This document shows, in pieces, positions 11,221 to 22,373 of a stretch of 64,000 bases of DNA (positions within the stretch are counted from its first letter, which is position 1; the number at the start of each line of letters is the position of its first letter). The translations under genes were made by a program, and so were the position numbers. The DNA is from Solanum dulcamara (Eukaryota > Streptophyta > Magnoliopsida > Solanales > Solanaceae). Location: assembly GCF_947179165.1 (NCBI RefSeq), contig NC_077241.1, positions 27,913,746 through 27,977,745 on the forward strand. Reading direction: 5' to 3'. A model generated the notes under the pieces. The model saw nothing but the letters and a program-made list of their open reading frames with translations. It searched no databases and was not told the origin of the DNA.

Positions 11221-11899
11221 TTGAACACAGTAGGGGTACTTGGTATTAATTCCTTAGACATCTCAAAAATCTATGTTTCATTCCCTGTTCTTTGTTCTGG
11301 AAAAATTTCGGCAGAGTTTCCTCTATATTTCTTACTTATCGCAAAACCTGCACACAGAAAATACCAACAATGCCTCACAGGGCCAGCATATATATTTACA
11401 TATTATATCACAGCCGCACAGGGCTTTCAATGTCATTTTTTTTTTTCGCAGCAACACAGGGCTTTCAAAGTCAACAATAATATAAAAATATTGGACTTAC
11501 CTCATATGTCCAACTTCAAACTGCATCTGTTGCACTTTTTGTCTGCTTTCCTTTCAAATTTCAACTTTACATTTCAATAATACTTCTACTTCAATACCTT
11601 ACCCGACGAATATCTTTTTTTTTGGCTTAACTTTACTTACCTGCATGCTTTGTAACTTTCCATGTCGTCAATTACTTCTTTCTGTTGGTGTCGTCCTTCT
11701 GTTAAGATCCAAGGTTAGTATAAAGAATTTTTCCTATGACTCAGATCTAAAGCACGATCTCAGATGTAGAAGAAAGGTAACATCCTAAATGTCCTATAGC
11801 TTCCTGTTTATAGATGTGGCGCGCAACACATCGATAACCAAGACTCTATTAGACACGGTCTGCAGACACTCCGAGGACGAACTGCTCTGATACCACTTT
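11221..11899 (-). mobile_element. Conserved 5' leader of LARD-2
   Basis: This part matches the leaders of LARD-3 (about 28795-29470) and LARD-4 (about 63430-64000) while the rest of the internal domain differs. It contains three spaced copies of CACAGGGC (11376-11383, 11417-11424, 11455-11462), also present in LARD-4 near 63536, 63600 and 63645. Conservation next to the primer-binding site would fit a packaging or dimerisation role; that is inference. The frame at 11221-11580 covers it but resembles no protein. Confidence 0.6.
11884..11895 (-). other. Primer-binding site of LARD-2 (tRNA-iMet)
   Basis: GCTCTGATACCA on the plus strand, that is TGGTATCAGAGC on the element strand, four bases from the 5' LTR. 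It is complementary to the 3' end of plant initiator-Met tRNA. Confidence 0.92.
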
Positions 11900-14800
11900 T
11901 GTCACGACCCAACCCCGTAGGCCGCGACTGGGGTCCGACCTGGACCCCCCGTACATATATCTATTAGTTGAGGTCACATTGAATCGTAAATAAGACAATA
12001 TCATGTAACAGAGCCCCACTGGCGATAACATTTTTATAAACTGTAGCCCTTTTCGTTTGTATCACAACATGACAGGGCAGGCAAGCCAACAAGGCTGCCA
12101 TAACATAATAACATATATCATATATCATGTAGACCCAGCTTAATCAAACTGACATACACAACCCACATATACATGTCTGCAGACCTCTAAACATATAAAT
12201 GACAATATATGGCAGGACAGGGCCCCCGCCGTACCCCTGAATGGATAAAACAATTTCTATACATCCGTGGACAGTATCAAAAACTAGGCTCCGATACAAT
12301 GAAGCCTCTTCCAGCTGAGCTGCATGGAATCTTAAGCGGACGGACTCCCAAAATCTGTATCTGTACCTGCGGGCATGAACGCAGCCCCCCGAGAAAGGGG
12401 GTCAGTACGATATGTGTACTGAGTATGTAAAACATAATATAATACAACTGGAAACATATCCGAGATAGAGAATCAGGGGATAAGATATCAATTCAGAAAC
12501 CTGTACCTGTACTTTATGAATTACAAAAACATGCATGTTCGAGTCATATCATATAGCCGGCCCTTTCGGGGGTCCGGTGAATCATCTCTGTAAAATCATC
12601 TCTGTAAAACCATCATGGCCCCAGTGCCATCACCACCTTATTACAACACATCATCATATATTTATACACGTATCCTGGCCCTCTATTGAGGGACTCAGTG
12701 AATAATGCAGTGAACTGTGCACGAGAACATATCCTGGCCCGGGACTCAGTGAAAGAAGTGTTACAATATACACGAGTAGAGTAGTGAGTAACTATATGCA
12801 ATTTAAATCATTATCAGAGACTCGACAGAATAAAAAAGTTAAGCTTTTATTTGAGAACCCAAGTAGCGGTGTAGTAATCTCGAGTGTCCTCTAAATGCCA
12901 TTATGGGCTGTCTCAATTATAATCTCGGGGCTCCTAGACATGTACTAAAGTAAAGCCAAATCGCTTATGGAACCAGAAACATTTGTTAACATATAGTGTG
13001 TAAGACTTGGAGCCTGTACATTTGTTACCTTTTTAACATATAAAAGTTTCCAGGGAAATAGTTCGATTATTATAAAAGTTCGATATTCAGACGTAAATAA
13101 GAGATGCTAAGAATGGAGTTACCTCGGAACTAATATCATGTTTAACCTAAAACTAAGACATGCCAGAAGAAGAAAGAGAATAAACTATATATGGTCTGTA
13201 CTTTCCTTTATGGGATCTGCATACACATATTTCATACCCGGCCCATCATGGGGCTCGGTGAATCATTATGGCATCATAATCTCACTTTCGTATCAAATAC
13301 GTATCATAGGAAATGAGAAATAGCTTTCCACATACTAGTGTTTAACACATAAAAGCCTTACTAGGCAATACTCAATTCTTTCAGAAATTCCAATACTAAG
13401 CAGTGGATATGGGTTATGAGGCATACTTGGAGTTTTGGGAATGGAATTATCCCCACATTCCACACACACTTCACTTAAGGCTAAAACTTGCCAAAAGGAA
13501 AGAAAGATAGTTGTACGAACTTATACCAAAACATGCCAAGAGAAAGCTTTACATACCTTTTGGGAGTTACCCTTTATCCTGCTCGTCTCGTCGTCTTCTG
13601 AACCTATTCAATATGAAAGTAATATGAATATCAACTACTCTTAACTTTCCAGTATCTTGGATTACGCCTTAATGTTAATGGAATCTATTGCCTTAGTTGT
13701 TTCCTCGACTAGTCCTTTAGTTTGTTAAGGCGTTAACGAAAATTGGGCAGCACCTCCCCTATAATGTGCCCTATCCGAATTTCCAATTAGGTCCCTAAGA
13801 CCTACAGCCAACCAACAACAATAACCTGCAGCAACTCAGACCAACAATATATAATATATACTCCAAACGACCTATCCAAAATACGATATCAAAATAGGGC
13901 GTCTAGCCTTTATTTTTGTGACGCCTTTAATTATACGTAACGAGGGGTCATGGGGTATCAACCAGCAGCAACCTAACCCACATTAGATCATATTTAGGCC
14001 CTGCAACAACCAGCCAATACCCCTGCAGCAGTACTTCACAAAGCAATACTTTATTTCGACGACAATTCAACCATAGCGACTACGTTTTAGATTATTTTGA
14101 ATGCCAAGTATTTCTAAGCCATTTTCATATTTCCAGCCACCAATTGGGAGTGTAACACCTTTTATAACAACTCCATAAAGTCCAACTTAAAAGAAGAAAC
14201 CTTACCTTACCCGAAATTGGCCACAATTGTCAAGTCGCTCCTCGGAACTTCTCTAGACGTGCTGAAATTAGGAGGACTGTTTGTATGACTTCCTTGCTGC
14301 CCCAAATTGAAATTTTTGGTTGTCAAACACTATTACATAACCTTGTAACACCTCAAATAATTAATTCATGGAACCAAACTCATAGGCTCACCTTTTGGAG
14401 ACCAAACCCGTAACCCTCTCTTTTTGACTTTCTAATTTTTCCTTCACCTTTTTCTTGTTTGTTCCAAGTGTAAAATTGAAACCATGGTTCCTTAGGCATC
14501 CTAAGACAAATATATACACCTCCACATGTTTAAGCAACACTGTATATACTTAATTTATGGAGCAAAAGTGGAAGCTTACCTTTGTTTTCCTTGTTGCTGC
14601 CATAACATTCTCTCTTAGCCTTAGGTTGTTTTTTTCTCCCTTTTGTTCACGTTTTTGGCTGAAATTCTGGATAAGTGAATGACTAAGGGTCATTTTAACA
14701 TGTATATATGGGATGCCTTGGAGGTGACACGTGTCAGCCCCTTAGGGTGACACGTGTCGAGCCATGATTGGCCATTGTATCATGCTGCCAACTAGGGGAT

Positions 14801-15268
14801 GCCACGTGGCAGTGGGGTCCACCCCCCCCAAGCAGGTGGGTCACCTACTTGACCCCAAGCAGGTGGGTCACCTTCTTACTTGAGGTGCTGCCACGTGTCA
14901 CTTCTTCATTGGCTACCACGTGTCGTCTCTTTTTTTTTTTTTTCCTTTCCTCGCGGGCTCATAATCTCGTCTTATTTTATGTACCTATGTAATCCGTGCT
15001 ACGTAAGTTTGATATATGATTAAGTAGCTCAAGTGCATATGACTTTTAACTTAGTAGCTTACATAGGTAAATAGAGTCCTACGACTCGTTACTTGGCCTC
15101 CTATTCCTTCCGGATTCTTATGATTCCCCTTCCAACCTTCTCTACCACGGGGTATCACATCCTCCCTTCGTTGGAGTCATTTGATAGTGTCGTAGCATAT
15201 CCGGTTCATATGGTAATGTCCAAGGAACTTATGAGACATTCTGAGTTTAAAAAGGGTGGGGTGTAACA
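11900..15268 (-). mobile_element. 5' LTR of LARD-2
   Basis: 3,369 bp with the same ends as the 3' LTR. Hand comparison finds substitutions only at 11924, 12214, 14535, near 14809 and near 15033, plus the 85 bp at 13246-13330 that the partner has lost. The predicted U3 promoter block is at about 14700-14940. The T14 run near 14932 is the same length in both LTRs. Confidence 0.93.
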
Positions 15269-15435
15269 ATTATTCTAGGAAAGCAATAAACAAGGGAGAC
15301 TCTCCCCTTTACAAAACTTCTAACTATGAAATTATACATAAAGAGTTCTATACTACAATTATAGATAAGGTATATAAGTTATGGAGGTTGTTTGATCCTC
15401 TTCAGTTTTGTCCTTCTAAAACTTTCCATACCCAT
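15269..15435. other. Host sequence right of the LARD-2 insertion
   Basis: It begins with the second copy of the target duplication ATTAT. It contains a GGGAGACTCTCCCCTTT block that also occurs at 3919-3936. Non-coding, probably downstream of the minus-strand RNase H remnant. Confidence 0.5.
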
Positions 15436-15838
15436 TTAGTCTAATATGTAGTATCCTCTTGTTTCCTTTGGAAGTTGTTGAACATTGTAGACTTGGAACA
15501 TGCTATCTACACTATGGTTGTGCTTGGAAAGAGTATCTGCAGCAAAGTTAGCTTTTGTATAGATATGGCTCCATTGAAAGTAATCCAGCATTATAATCAG
15601 CTCCTGCAGGTCTATGATATAGTTCCTTATGGTCCAAGGTGGTGTGATCTCTTGTTTTAGCCATTTCACAAGTAATTCAAAATCAACCTCCAAGAGAACC
15701 CTATTGTAGCCATGCTGAATGCACCAAGTGATGCCCATCAGAGCAGCCTGCACCTCAGCTTGGTTATTAGATCCAAATCCAAGTGGTGCAACAAAGGCAT
15801 AAATGAGCTTTCCTTTATGATCTCTTAGGATACCCCAG
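15436..15838 (-). pseudogene. RNase H domain remnant, LINE-type (RVT_3-like)
   Basis: Minus-strand translation gives most of a plant type-I RNase H domain as found at the C-terminus of non-LTR retrotransposons and in 'putative ribonuclease H' genes. Upstream of the first Met an in-frame GILRDHKGKLIYAF is visible (about 15790-15835), then NNQAEVQAALMGITWC, VLLEVDFELLVKWL, a WTIRNYI helix and the C-terminal TKANFAADTLSKH, a common RNase H ending. The catalytic E (QAEVQA) and D (EVDFELL) are kept; the first-strand D lies beyond the 15838 break. It is cut where the Gy1 LTR sequence begins. A host gene fragment cannot be excluded, but the repeat context favours a LINE. Confidence 0.75.
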
Positions 15839-17405
15839 CTTCACTAGGGTTTTCAATTCAAGTCATTCACGTCACCATTCTTCCTCAAGTTTTCTTTTGG
15901 GTTTTGTCTCCTACAAGGTTTCTGAGCTTTCCATCCATGGGTCCTCCAACCAATGGAGTCAAAATGAATTTCTAATTTGATATTCCAACTTCCTTGTGAT
16001 GAATTCTTATGGGCTTTAATATAATGAGTTTACATTCATAGACTATGATAGATTTGGAGTTTATATACCTATATTAATGTATTTTGACTCTCAATTTCAT
16101 GATTTGAATAGTTAAATTATGTTCCTCTATGAAGGCTTGAAGGAGGTTTTGAGTATGAATGGTGGGTTGTTTAAGATATTCTAAATTGATGCATTTTATC
16201 ACTCTCATGCATGCAATAATTCTTTAAAATGCATTTAAATATTTTATGAAGAGAACCCACCTATTTTTCCTCATGATTTAAATAAAGTTAAAGTGAAGTT
16301 TGATTCCAAATGAATGATATGAAGAAAATGCTTATGTAAATATAGTATTTATGAAAATATTGATTGATGAAATGGCTTCTTAGTTGAACTATGGTTTCAA
16401 TGTGAAAGGACAATTCTTGCATTGAATCAAATGAAAGGTTTTAATGAGCTATTCCATCGAATGATGTTTTGTTTTTATATCAAAGTTATATATTATGCTA
16501 TGATGATGTTTAAACATATTCTATAGAATTTTACCTAGCATCGAATGTATCATGTATATAGGGACTCGATCGATGGGGTTATTAAGTAAAGTCTCATATT
16601 ATATTAATTATATGCCACCATAGGGTCCGTTTTCTGTTATTTTTAGGCTACTGGATCCACGATTAGCCATTAAAGTTAATGTTGATGGAGTACTACCCTA
16701 GAAAGGAAGTCTCCCCTATCTTGATGCAGGAGTCATAGGTCTGCCCCAATGCAGGAGTCATCGAATTCCATGTAATAGTTCACATGGTCTTAAATTTTAG
16801 TTACGGTCACTTTCCCACAAATTGATAGTTTAAAAGTTTTATTATGATATTTCTCATGCACGCATTAACTTATGCATATATTATTTATATATATATGACT
16901 TAATGTCCTTTATTTTAGCATGATAACATACTTAGTATATTCAAAGTACTAACGCATACTTTTGCATACGTGATGTCACTATATAGAAACTGGCGTTGGT
17001 CCACACTCTTTTCTCTACGGCTAGATTGTTATTGAAGGCTACTACTAGTGGTGAGTTCCCATGGTCCGAGAATAACACTCTTATTTCTTTATAGCTTATT
17101 ATGATGTTTAGACATTTGAGTTATCTTTGGTATTTTTGACTAAATCTTGAGGGTGAGCTAGGGACATGTCTTAGCCCCATCTAAGTCTAAGGATGTAGAG
17201 GTATTGATGGACAAGTTAATGATGTCTAAGGTTGTGAATGACCTTTATTCTAGGTTATCTCCCTTAGTCCCATTACCCCATTTATTTCCACTTTTGTTTA
17301 CCATTATCGATGAAATGATTAATGAATGCTAAGAGGCTTTGGTGAGGTGCCTCTGGGTACTTCATTCACTATGTTATTTCTAGGACCTAGGCTTGGATCG
17401 TGACA
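15839..17405 (+). mobile_element. 5' LTR of Gy1
   Basis: From 15955 onward it aligns with 22421-23876, starting at TTGATATTCCAACTTCCTTG. It ends CTTGGATCGTGACA at 17405. The first 110 bases resemble the 5' part of the Gy3 LTR (near 45031-45080, CATCCATGGG, CACCCATGGAGTC). Long AT-rich stretches and no ORFs. Confidence 0.78.
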
Positions 17406-17408
17406 AAC

Positions 17409-17421
17409 TTGATATCAAATG
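17409..17421 (+). other. Mutated primer-binding site of Gy1
   Basis: TTGATATCAAATG lies three bases after the LTR end, where TTGGTATCAGAGC is expected. Three substitutions from the initiator-Met primer site. Confidence 0.65.
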
Positions 17422-17618
17422 ATGAGGTAATGAAATTGTTCTCAAAGCCCAACTTACCCCGTCAAATAGGGTCTTTTTTGTGGTTGTGAAGCGTGACACA
17501 AATATGAATAAGAGACTATGAGACATTTAGAAAGTCTTCACTTCTTTCAATTCATGTCATGCCCTATAGTTTCCTAAGTTTTCCTCTAACTAAGAACAAG
17601 TTTTATGTTCTATAAATA

Positions 17619-18786
17619 CTGCCTCGTGGAAGAGCACCTCCAAGAGAAAGGGTTGACGATGAGGATCAATCTCCTCTGGTTTTGGATGTTCCCCTATGAG
17701 GAAAGGGTAACCCATTTCGAGTTTCGAAGCATCATCAAATTGTTGGCTAAAGCCGTGGACAACCAAGGGAATCAAGGCATCCCTCCTCTTCAAATGTAAA
17801 ATCCGACCTTTAGGATTTGAGATTTCCAAAGGACAAATCCATCTTAGTTTAATGTTTCTAAACTAAATGAGGATCCTATGGAGTTTATTGATGAAGTGTA
17901 CCGTATTATGGCCATCATGGGTGTGCCACCCAATGAGAAGGCTGAGCTAGTGACATATCAACTAATAGGCATATCTTGAGTGTCGTATGAGCAATGGATT
18001 GAGGAGAGGGATGGAGAGATGGGGCTGATAGAGTGGGAAGAGTTCAAAGTCTCCTTCCTAGATCACTTTTTTATGGAGTTAAGGGAGGCCAAAATCCAAG
18101 ATTTCATCATCCTCCGTCAAGGGAGTATGAGTGTGAGGGAGTATGCCCTCAAATTCACAAAATTGTCAACATATGCTCCCTTCATGGTCTCCGACCCCCA
18201 TGCTAGAATGAGCAAGTTTATTTTCAGTATCTCAAGCTTAGAGTCTAAGAAGTGACAAACATCCATGTTGGTCAAGGAGATGAGCATCTCTTGGTTAATA
18301 ACTTATGCTAAACAAATCGAAAAAGATAAGCTGAGAGAGAGGTTTAGAGGGTTCGAAAATGCTAGAGTGGATAGTGGAGGGTTCAACCCTCAAAGGTCTA
18401 GTTATGGTTGCAATGACAAAGGTCAAGGTGGGCAATGGTTTATGGAACAAGGTTCCACTAATACTCATCCTCCCAAGTTCAACAAGGATAAGAGTCCTAA
18501 TCAAATGGTCTCTAGAGATAATGTTGGCACCCAAGTTTTTCTCCCATGTAAGAAGTGTGGGAGGACCCACAAGGGGGAGTGCTTGGTGGGATCAAATGCA
18601 TGCTTCAAATGCGGCAAACTGAGTTACCATGCTAAGGATTGCAGATGTGGTGGTTGTGGTAGGCCTCAAGGCCATGTTGTTCAAGGCCAACAAGCTCAAG
18701 GAGGTGCCAACGCACCAACCATTTCTATGCGTTGTATGGGAAGCAAGAGGTTGAGAAAGAAAAAAATATTGGTATCGATATGTTAA
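17619..18786 (+). pseudogene. gag of Gy1 (broken)
   Basis: Capsid/nucleocapsid gene. The expected ATG before CCTCGTGGAAGAGCACC has become CTG (17619). An early stop lies at about 17797 and another at 17978. Recognisable blocks: EDPMEFIDEVYRIM (about 17870-17910, a standard chromovirus gag block), MGVPPNEKAEL, FKVSFLDHFF, VREYALKFTKLSTYAP, MSISWLITYAKQIE. It ends in a basic region with a CCHC zinc knuckle CFKCGKLSYHAKDC (18601-18642) preceded by a second cysteine cluster CKKCGRTHKGEC. The stop at about 18253 and shifts between frames make it non-functional. Confidence 0.88.
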
Positions 18787-19117
18787 GGTTCTTTACTTTT
18801 GATATATATGCATTGTTGGACCCGAGTGAAAACTTTTCATTTGTTACCCTATTCTTAGCTAATTGCCCAAAATATTAGTAGAACCTTATTTGGTGTCTAC
18901 CCTCGTAGATATGTTGGTTATGGCTAGAAATGTCTACAAGGGTTATCCCATGTCTATCATGCATAAAGTTGTCCTTTGTGATTTAATAGAGCTTTACATG
19001 GTGGATTTCAATGTTATACTTGGGATGGATAGGTTACATGCATCTTATGCTTTCTTAAATTGTAGGACTCATCGAGTCAAGTTCCAATTTCCAAATGAGT
19101 ACGTTCTTGAATGGTAG
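18779..19117 (+). pseudogene. Retroviral-type aspartic protease of Gy1 (broken)
   Basis: After gag, the frame gives an active-site region reading ALLDPSENFSFVT, where family members have LLDPG(S/A): the glycine after DP is a serine here. A frameshift near 18865 precedes ILVEPYLVST, and the domain ends with the typical VDFNVILGMDRLHASYA and a FPNEYVLEW tail. In an intact element it would cut the gag-pol polyprotein. Confidence 0.8.
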
Positions 19118-20800
19118 GGTAGTAATTCAGTGGTGAAGGGTAGATTCATTTCTTATCTCATGGCTCAAAAGTTGATTGCTTAGGGTTGTATTTACCACAT
19201 AGTGAGGGTTAAGGACGTCGACTCTGAAAGTCCTTCTCTTGAGTCGGTTCTCGTAATCAATGAGTTTCTCGATGTCATTCCTGATGACCTTCCTTGTGTA
19301 CTTCCCAAAGGAGAAGTTGATTTTGGTATTGATATACTCCCCAATACCCAACCTATCTCTATTCCTCCTTGAATGGCCCCAACAAAATTGAAAAATTTGA
19401 AGAAACAATTAACGGACTTGCTAGAAAAGGGGATCATAAGGGCTAGTATTTTGCCCTGGGGTGCACACATGTTATTTTTAAGGAAGAAGGATGGGTCACT
19501 TTGAATGTGCATAGACTACACTCAATTGAATAAGGTGACTATTAAGAACAAGTATCCACTTCCTAGGATAAATGACTTATTTGATCAACTTCAAGAGGCG
19601 AGTCACTTCTCCAAGATCGATATTCGGTACGGTTATCATCAACTAAGGGTGAGGGATGTGAAATTCTTAAGACGACATTCTGGATAAGGTATGGTCACTT
19701 CAAGTTTGTGGTAATGAGTTTTGGGTTGCCGAATGCACCAGCGGTGTTTATGGACTTGATGAATAGGGTGTTCAAGCCTTTTCTTGATTTTTTTGTTGTG
19801 GTGTTTATTGATGATGTTTTGATATACTCTTGGAGTGAGGAAGAATATAAGGATCATTTGAGGCTTGTACTCCAAATGTTGAGGGATAGACAATTGTTTG
19901 CAAAATTTAGAAAGTATGAGTTTTGGGTGAAAGAGGTGGATTTTGTTGGTCACATACTGTCTGGCGAAGGAAACAAGATGGATCCTAAGAAAATAGAGGC
20001 GGTCAAGAATTGGCCTATACCATTGTCTCCTTCGGACACTAGGAGTTTCTTGGGTTTCTCTAGTTACTATAGACGGTTCATTGAAGAATTCTCTTCCATC
20101 TCATCTTCAATGAAAAAATTGACTCAAAAGAAGGCAACATTTATATGGACGGATAAATGTGAAAGGAGTTTCAAAACATTGAAAGATAGACTTACCTCCA
20201 CTCCTATTTCGACTCTACCAAAAGGATTAGAAGGGTTTGTGATTTATTGTTATGCTTCAAAGATTGGTTAGGGTTGTGTCTTATTGCAAAACAGTAAGGT
20301 CATAGTCTATGTTTCTAGGCAATTAAAGTGAATCAGTGTAACTACCCTACCCATGATCTTGAGTTGGTGGCCATTGTTTATGCTTTGAAAAATTAGTGGC
20401 ACTACATCTATGGGGTGTATGTGGATGTGTTTACCAATCATAAAAGTCTTCAATATGTGTTCACCCAAATGGACCTTAATCTAAGGCAAATGAGATGGCT
20501 AGAACTCCTTAAGGACCATAACATGAGTATGTACTATCATTCAGGTAAAGACAATATGGTTGTTGATACACTTAGTGGAGTGTCTATGTGGAGTATGGCC
20601 ATGTCGATGAAGGGAAGAAGGAGTTGGTGAAAGATGTTCACCGGTTGTCTAGACTAGGGGTGAAGTTGTGTGGTACAAATGATGGTGGTATGGTTGTCCA
20701 AAATGGGTCCAAATCCTCTTTGGTGGTGGATGTCAAGTCAAAACAAGACCTTGACTCGACACATGTTGATTTAAAGAAGTTAGTGAAGGAAAATAAGGTA
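19118..20800 (+). pseudogene. Reverse transcriptase and RNase H of Gy1 (broken)
   Basis: The RT blocks are in order: [68 protein letters not shown], and the catalytic [10 protein letters not shown] (about 19800-19830) with both aspartates kept, then [10 protein letters not shown] and [20 protein letters not shown]. RNase H follows from about 20230 (GFVIYCYAS, where a D is expected in place of Y) to NMVVDTLSG (about 20550). In-frame stops occur near 19374, 19502, 19684 and 20270. Frame changes are several. Not functional. Confidence 0.88.
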
Positions 20801-20929
20801 TAACTCTTTTCTCAAAGGGGAGATGGGGTGCTATAATACCAAGGTCAGTTGTGTGTTATGAATGTGGGTGGCTTAAGGAATTTGATCTTGATGGAGGCTC
20901 ATAATTGTTCATACTCCATTTATCCCAAT

Positions 20930-22130
20930 TAACCAAAATATACCGAGACTTAAAGGAGTTCTACTGGTGGGGTGGTATGAAGAAGGACATAGCAAGGTTC
21001 ATGTCCAAATGTATGAATTATCAATAAGTGAAGGACGAACATCAAAGGTCGGGTGTCCTAGCGCAAGATATGGAAATACCTACTTGGAAGTAGGAAGAGG
21101 TGAGTCTGGATTTTGTAGTTGGTTTGCCTCATACCCAAAAATATCATAATTTTTTATAGGTAATTGTGGATAGAATGACTAAGTTAGCTCACTTCCTATT
21201 TATCAAGACTTCGTATCATGCCAGAGATTATGCTAAGTTATATATTTGAGAGATGGTAAGGTTACATGGTTCCATTGTCCATTATTTGGGATTGTGGCAC
21301 CCAATTCACCTCTCACTTTTGGAGATCATTTCAAAAGGGCCTCAGTACTAAGGTGAAGTTTAACACTGTATTCCATCCTCAAACCTATGGGCAAGCTGAA
21401 AAGATAATTTAGACACTAGAGGATATGTTAAGGGCTTGTGTGTTGGAGTTCAATTGAGATTATAATGATCATCTACCACTCATTGAAATTTCCTATAATA
21501 ATAGCTACCACTCGAGTATTGAGATGGTGTCATTCGAGGCTTTGTATGGGAGATGATAAGGACCTCCGGTTGGCTTGTTAGGTCCCTATTTGGTACTTAA
21601 TGCAGTAGAGAAAGTGAAAGTCCTTACAAAGAGGTTGAATACAGCCTAAAGTCGTCAGAACTTCTATTCTAATGTTAGAAGAATGATCTTGAGATTAAAT
21701 TGGAAGATTGAGGGTATTTGAAGGTTTAACCCATGAAGGGTATGGTTAGGTTTTGCAAGAAAGGTAAATTGAGACCTAGGTATGTGTGGCCTTATAGAAT
21801 TTTAAAGTGGGTTGGTAAAGTAGCTTATGAGTTGTAATTACCTTCAGAAATGGCCATGGTCCATCTAATGTTTCATGTGTCTATTTTGAGGAAATGTTTG
21901 AGAGATCGCAGCTCCATAGTTCCATTGGAGATAGTGAATGTTTAAGAGAATTTGACCTATGAAGAGATTTCGGTTGAGATTTTGGACTGAAAAGTCAAAA
22001 GATTGAGGAATACAAAAGTTTCATCCATTAAAGTCCTTTGGAGGAATCAACAAGTTGAAGGTGCCACATGGGAAGTAGAAACGGACATGATGAAACGTTA
22101 CCCTCATATTTTTCATTCTACTAAAGCCTA
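20930..22130 (+). pseudogene. Integrase with chromodomain-like C-terminus of Gy1 (broken)
   Basis: The zinc-binding N-terminus is visible as FYWWGGMKKDIARF (about 20960) followed by a damaged cysteine pair. The core shows LDFVVGLPHTQK (first catalytic D, about 21110), VDRMTKLAHF (21168) and a heavily mutated second half. The C-terminal part reads MKGMVRFCKKGKLRPRYVWP, MVHLMFHVSILRKCLRD, YEEISVEILD and finally SSIKVLWRNQQVEGATWEVE with MKRYPHIF. More than ten stop codons. The same C-terminal motif is better kept in Gy4 (54980-55612). Confidence 0.85.
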
Positions 22131-22358
22131 CGGTAATAAGTCCTCCATACTCAAGTATTTAAGACTCTTCTGTTTTAGTTTTCCAAGTCTTCATATGCAT
22201 GCATATTCATGAAGTTGAATTTTCAAGTTATGTTTAATGCAAAAGCTTAAAGACTTTATGTTTGATTCATCTTAAGGGTCATTGTATATATATGTTGGGT
22301 TGCTAGTCCTCATTCCATGTCCTTTTCTATGTCAATGATTCTCATTCAAGGACGAATG

Positions 22359-22373
22359 TTCTCAAGAAAGAGA
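22359..22373 (+). other. Polypurine tract of Gy1
   Basis: TTCTCAAGAAAGAGATA, preceded by AGGACGAATG, lies directly before the right LTR. The same GGACGAAT(G/A)TT block precedes the polypurine tracts of Gy4 and the LARD elements. Confidence 0.7.

Larger units (their letters stand above)
4880..15268 (-). mobile_element. LARD-2: complete, young non-autonomous LTR retrotransposon
   Basis: This 10,389-bp minus-strand element has two near-identical LTRs (4880-8163 and 11900-15268), a primer-binding site at 11884-11895, a polypurine tract at 8164-8178, and a perfect 5-bp target duplication ATTAT (4875-4879 and 15269-15273). Its 3.7-kb internal domain has no intact gag or pol, only a decayed integrase (8360-9150) and a 5S rRNA-like segment (9468-9587). 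Transposition would need proteins from another element. By eye the LTRs differ by five substitutions and one 85-bp deletion, so insertion is recent. The host sequence is the LINE-bearing locus at 3641-4879 and 15269-15838. Confidence 0.93.

Noticed and set aside
15436..15838. A host RNase H gene
   Set aside because: Only one domain, no other exon on either side after removing LARD-2, and cut at the Gy1 boundary. A LINE remnant is the simpler reading, though not proven.
17590..17829. 79-codon minus-strand ORF and other antisense frames over gag/pol (18295-18570, 19127-19512, 19639-19953)
   Set aside because: Antisense shadows of the Gy1 gag/pol reading frames.
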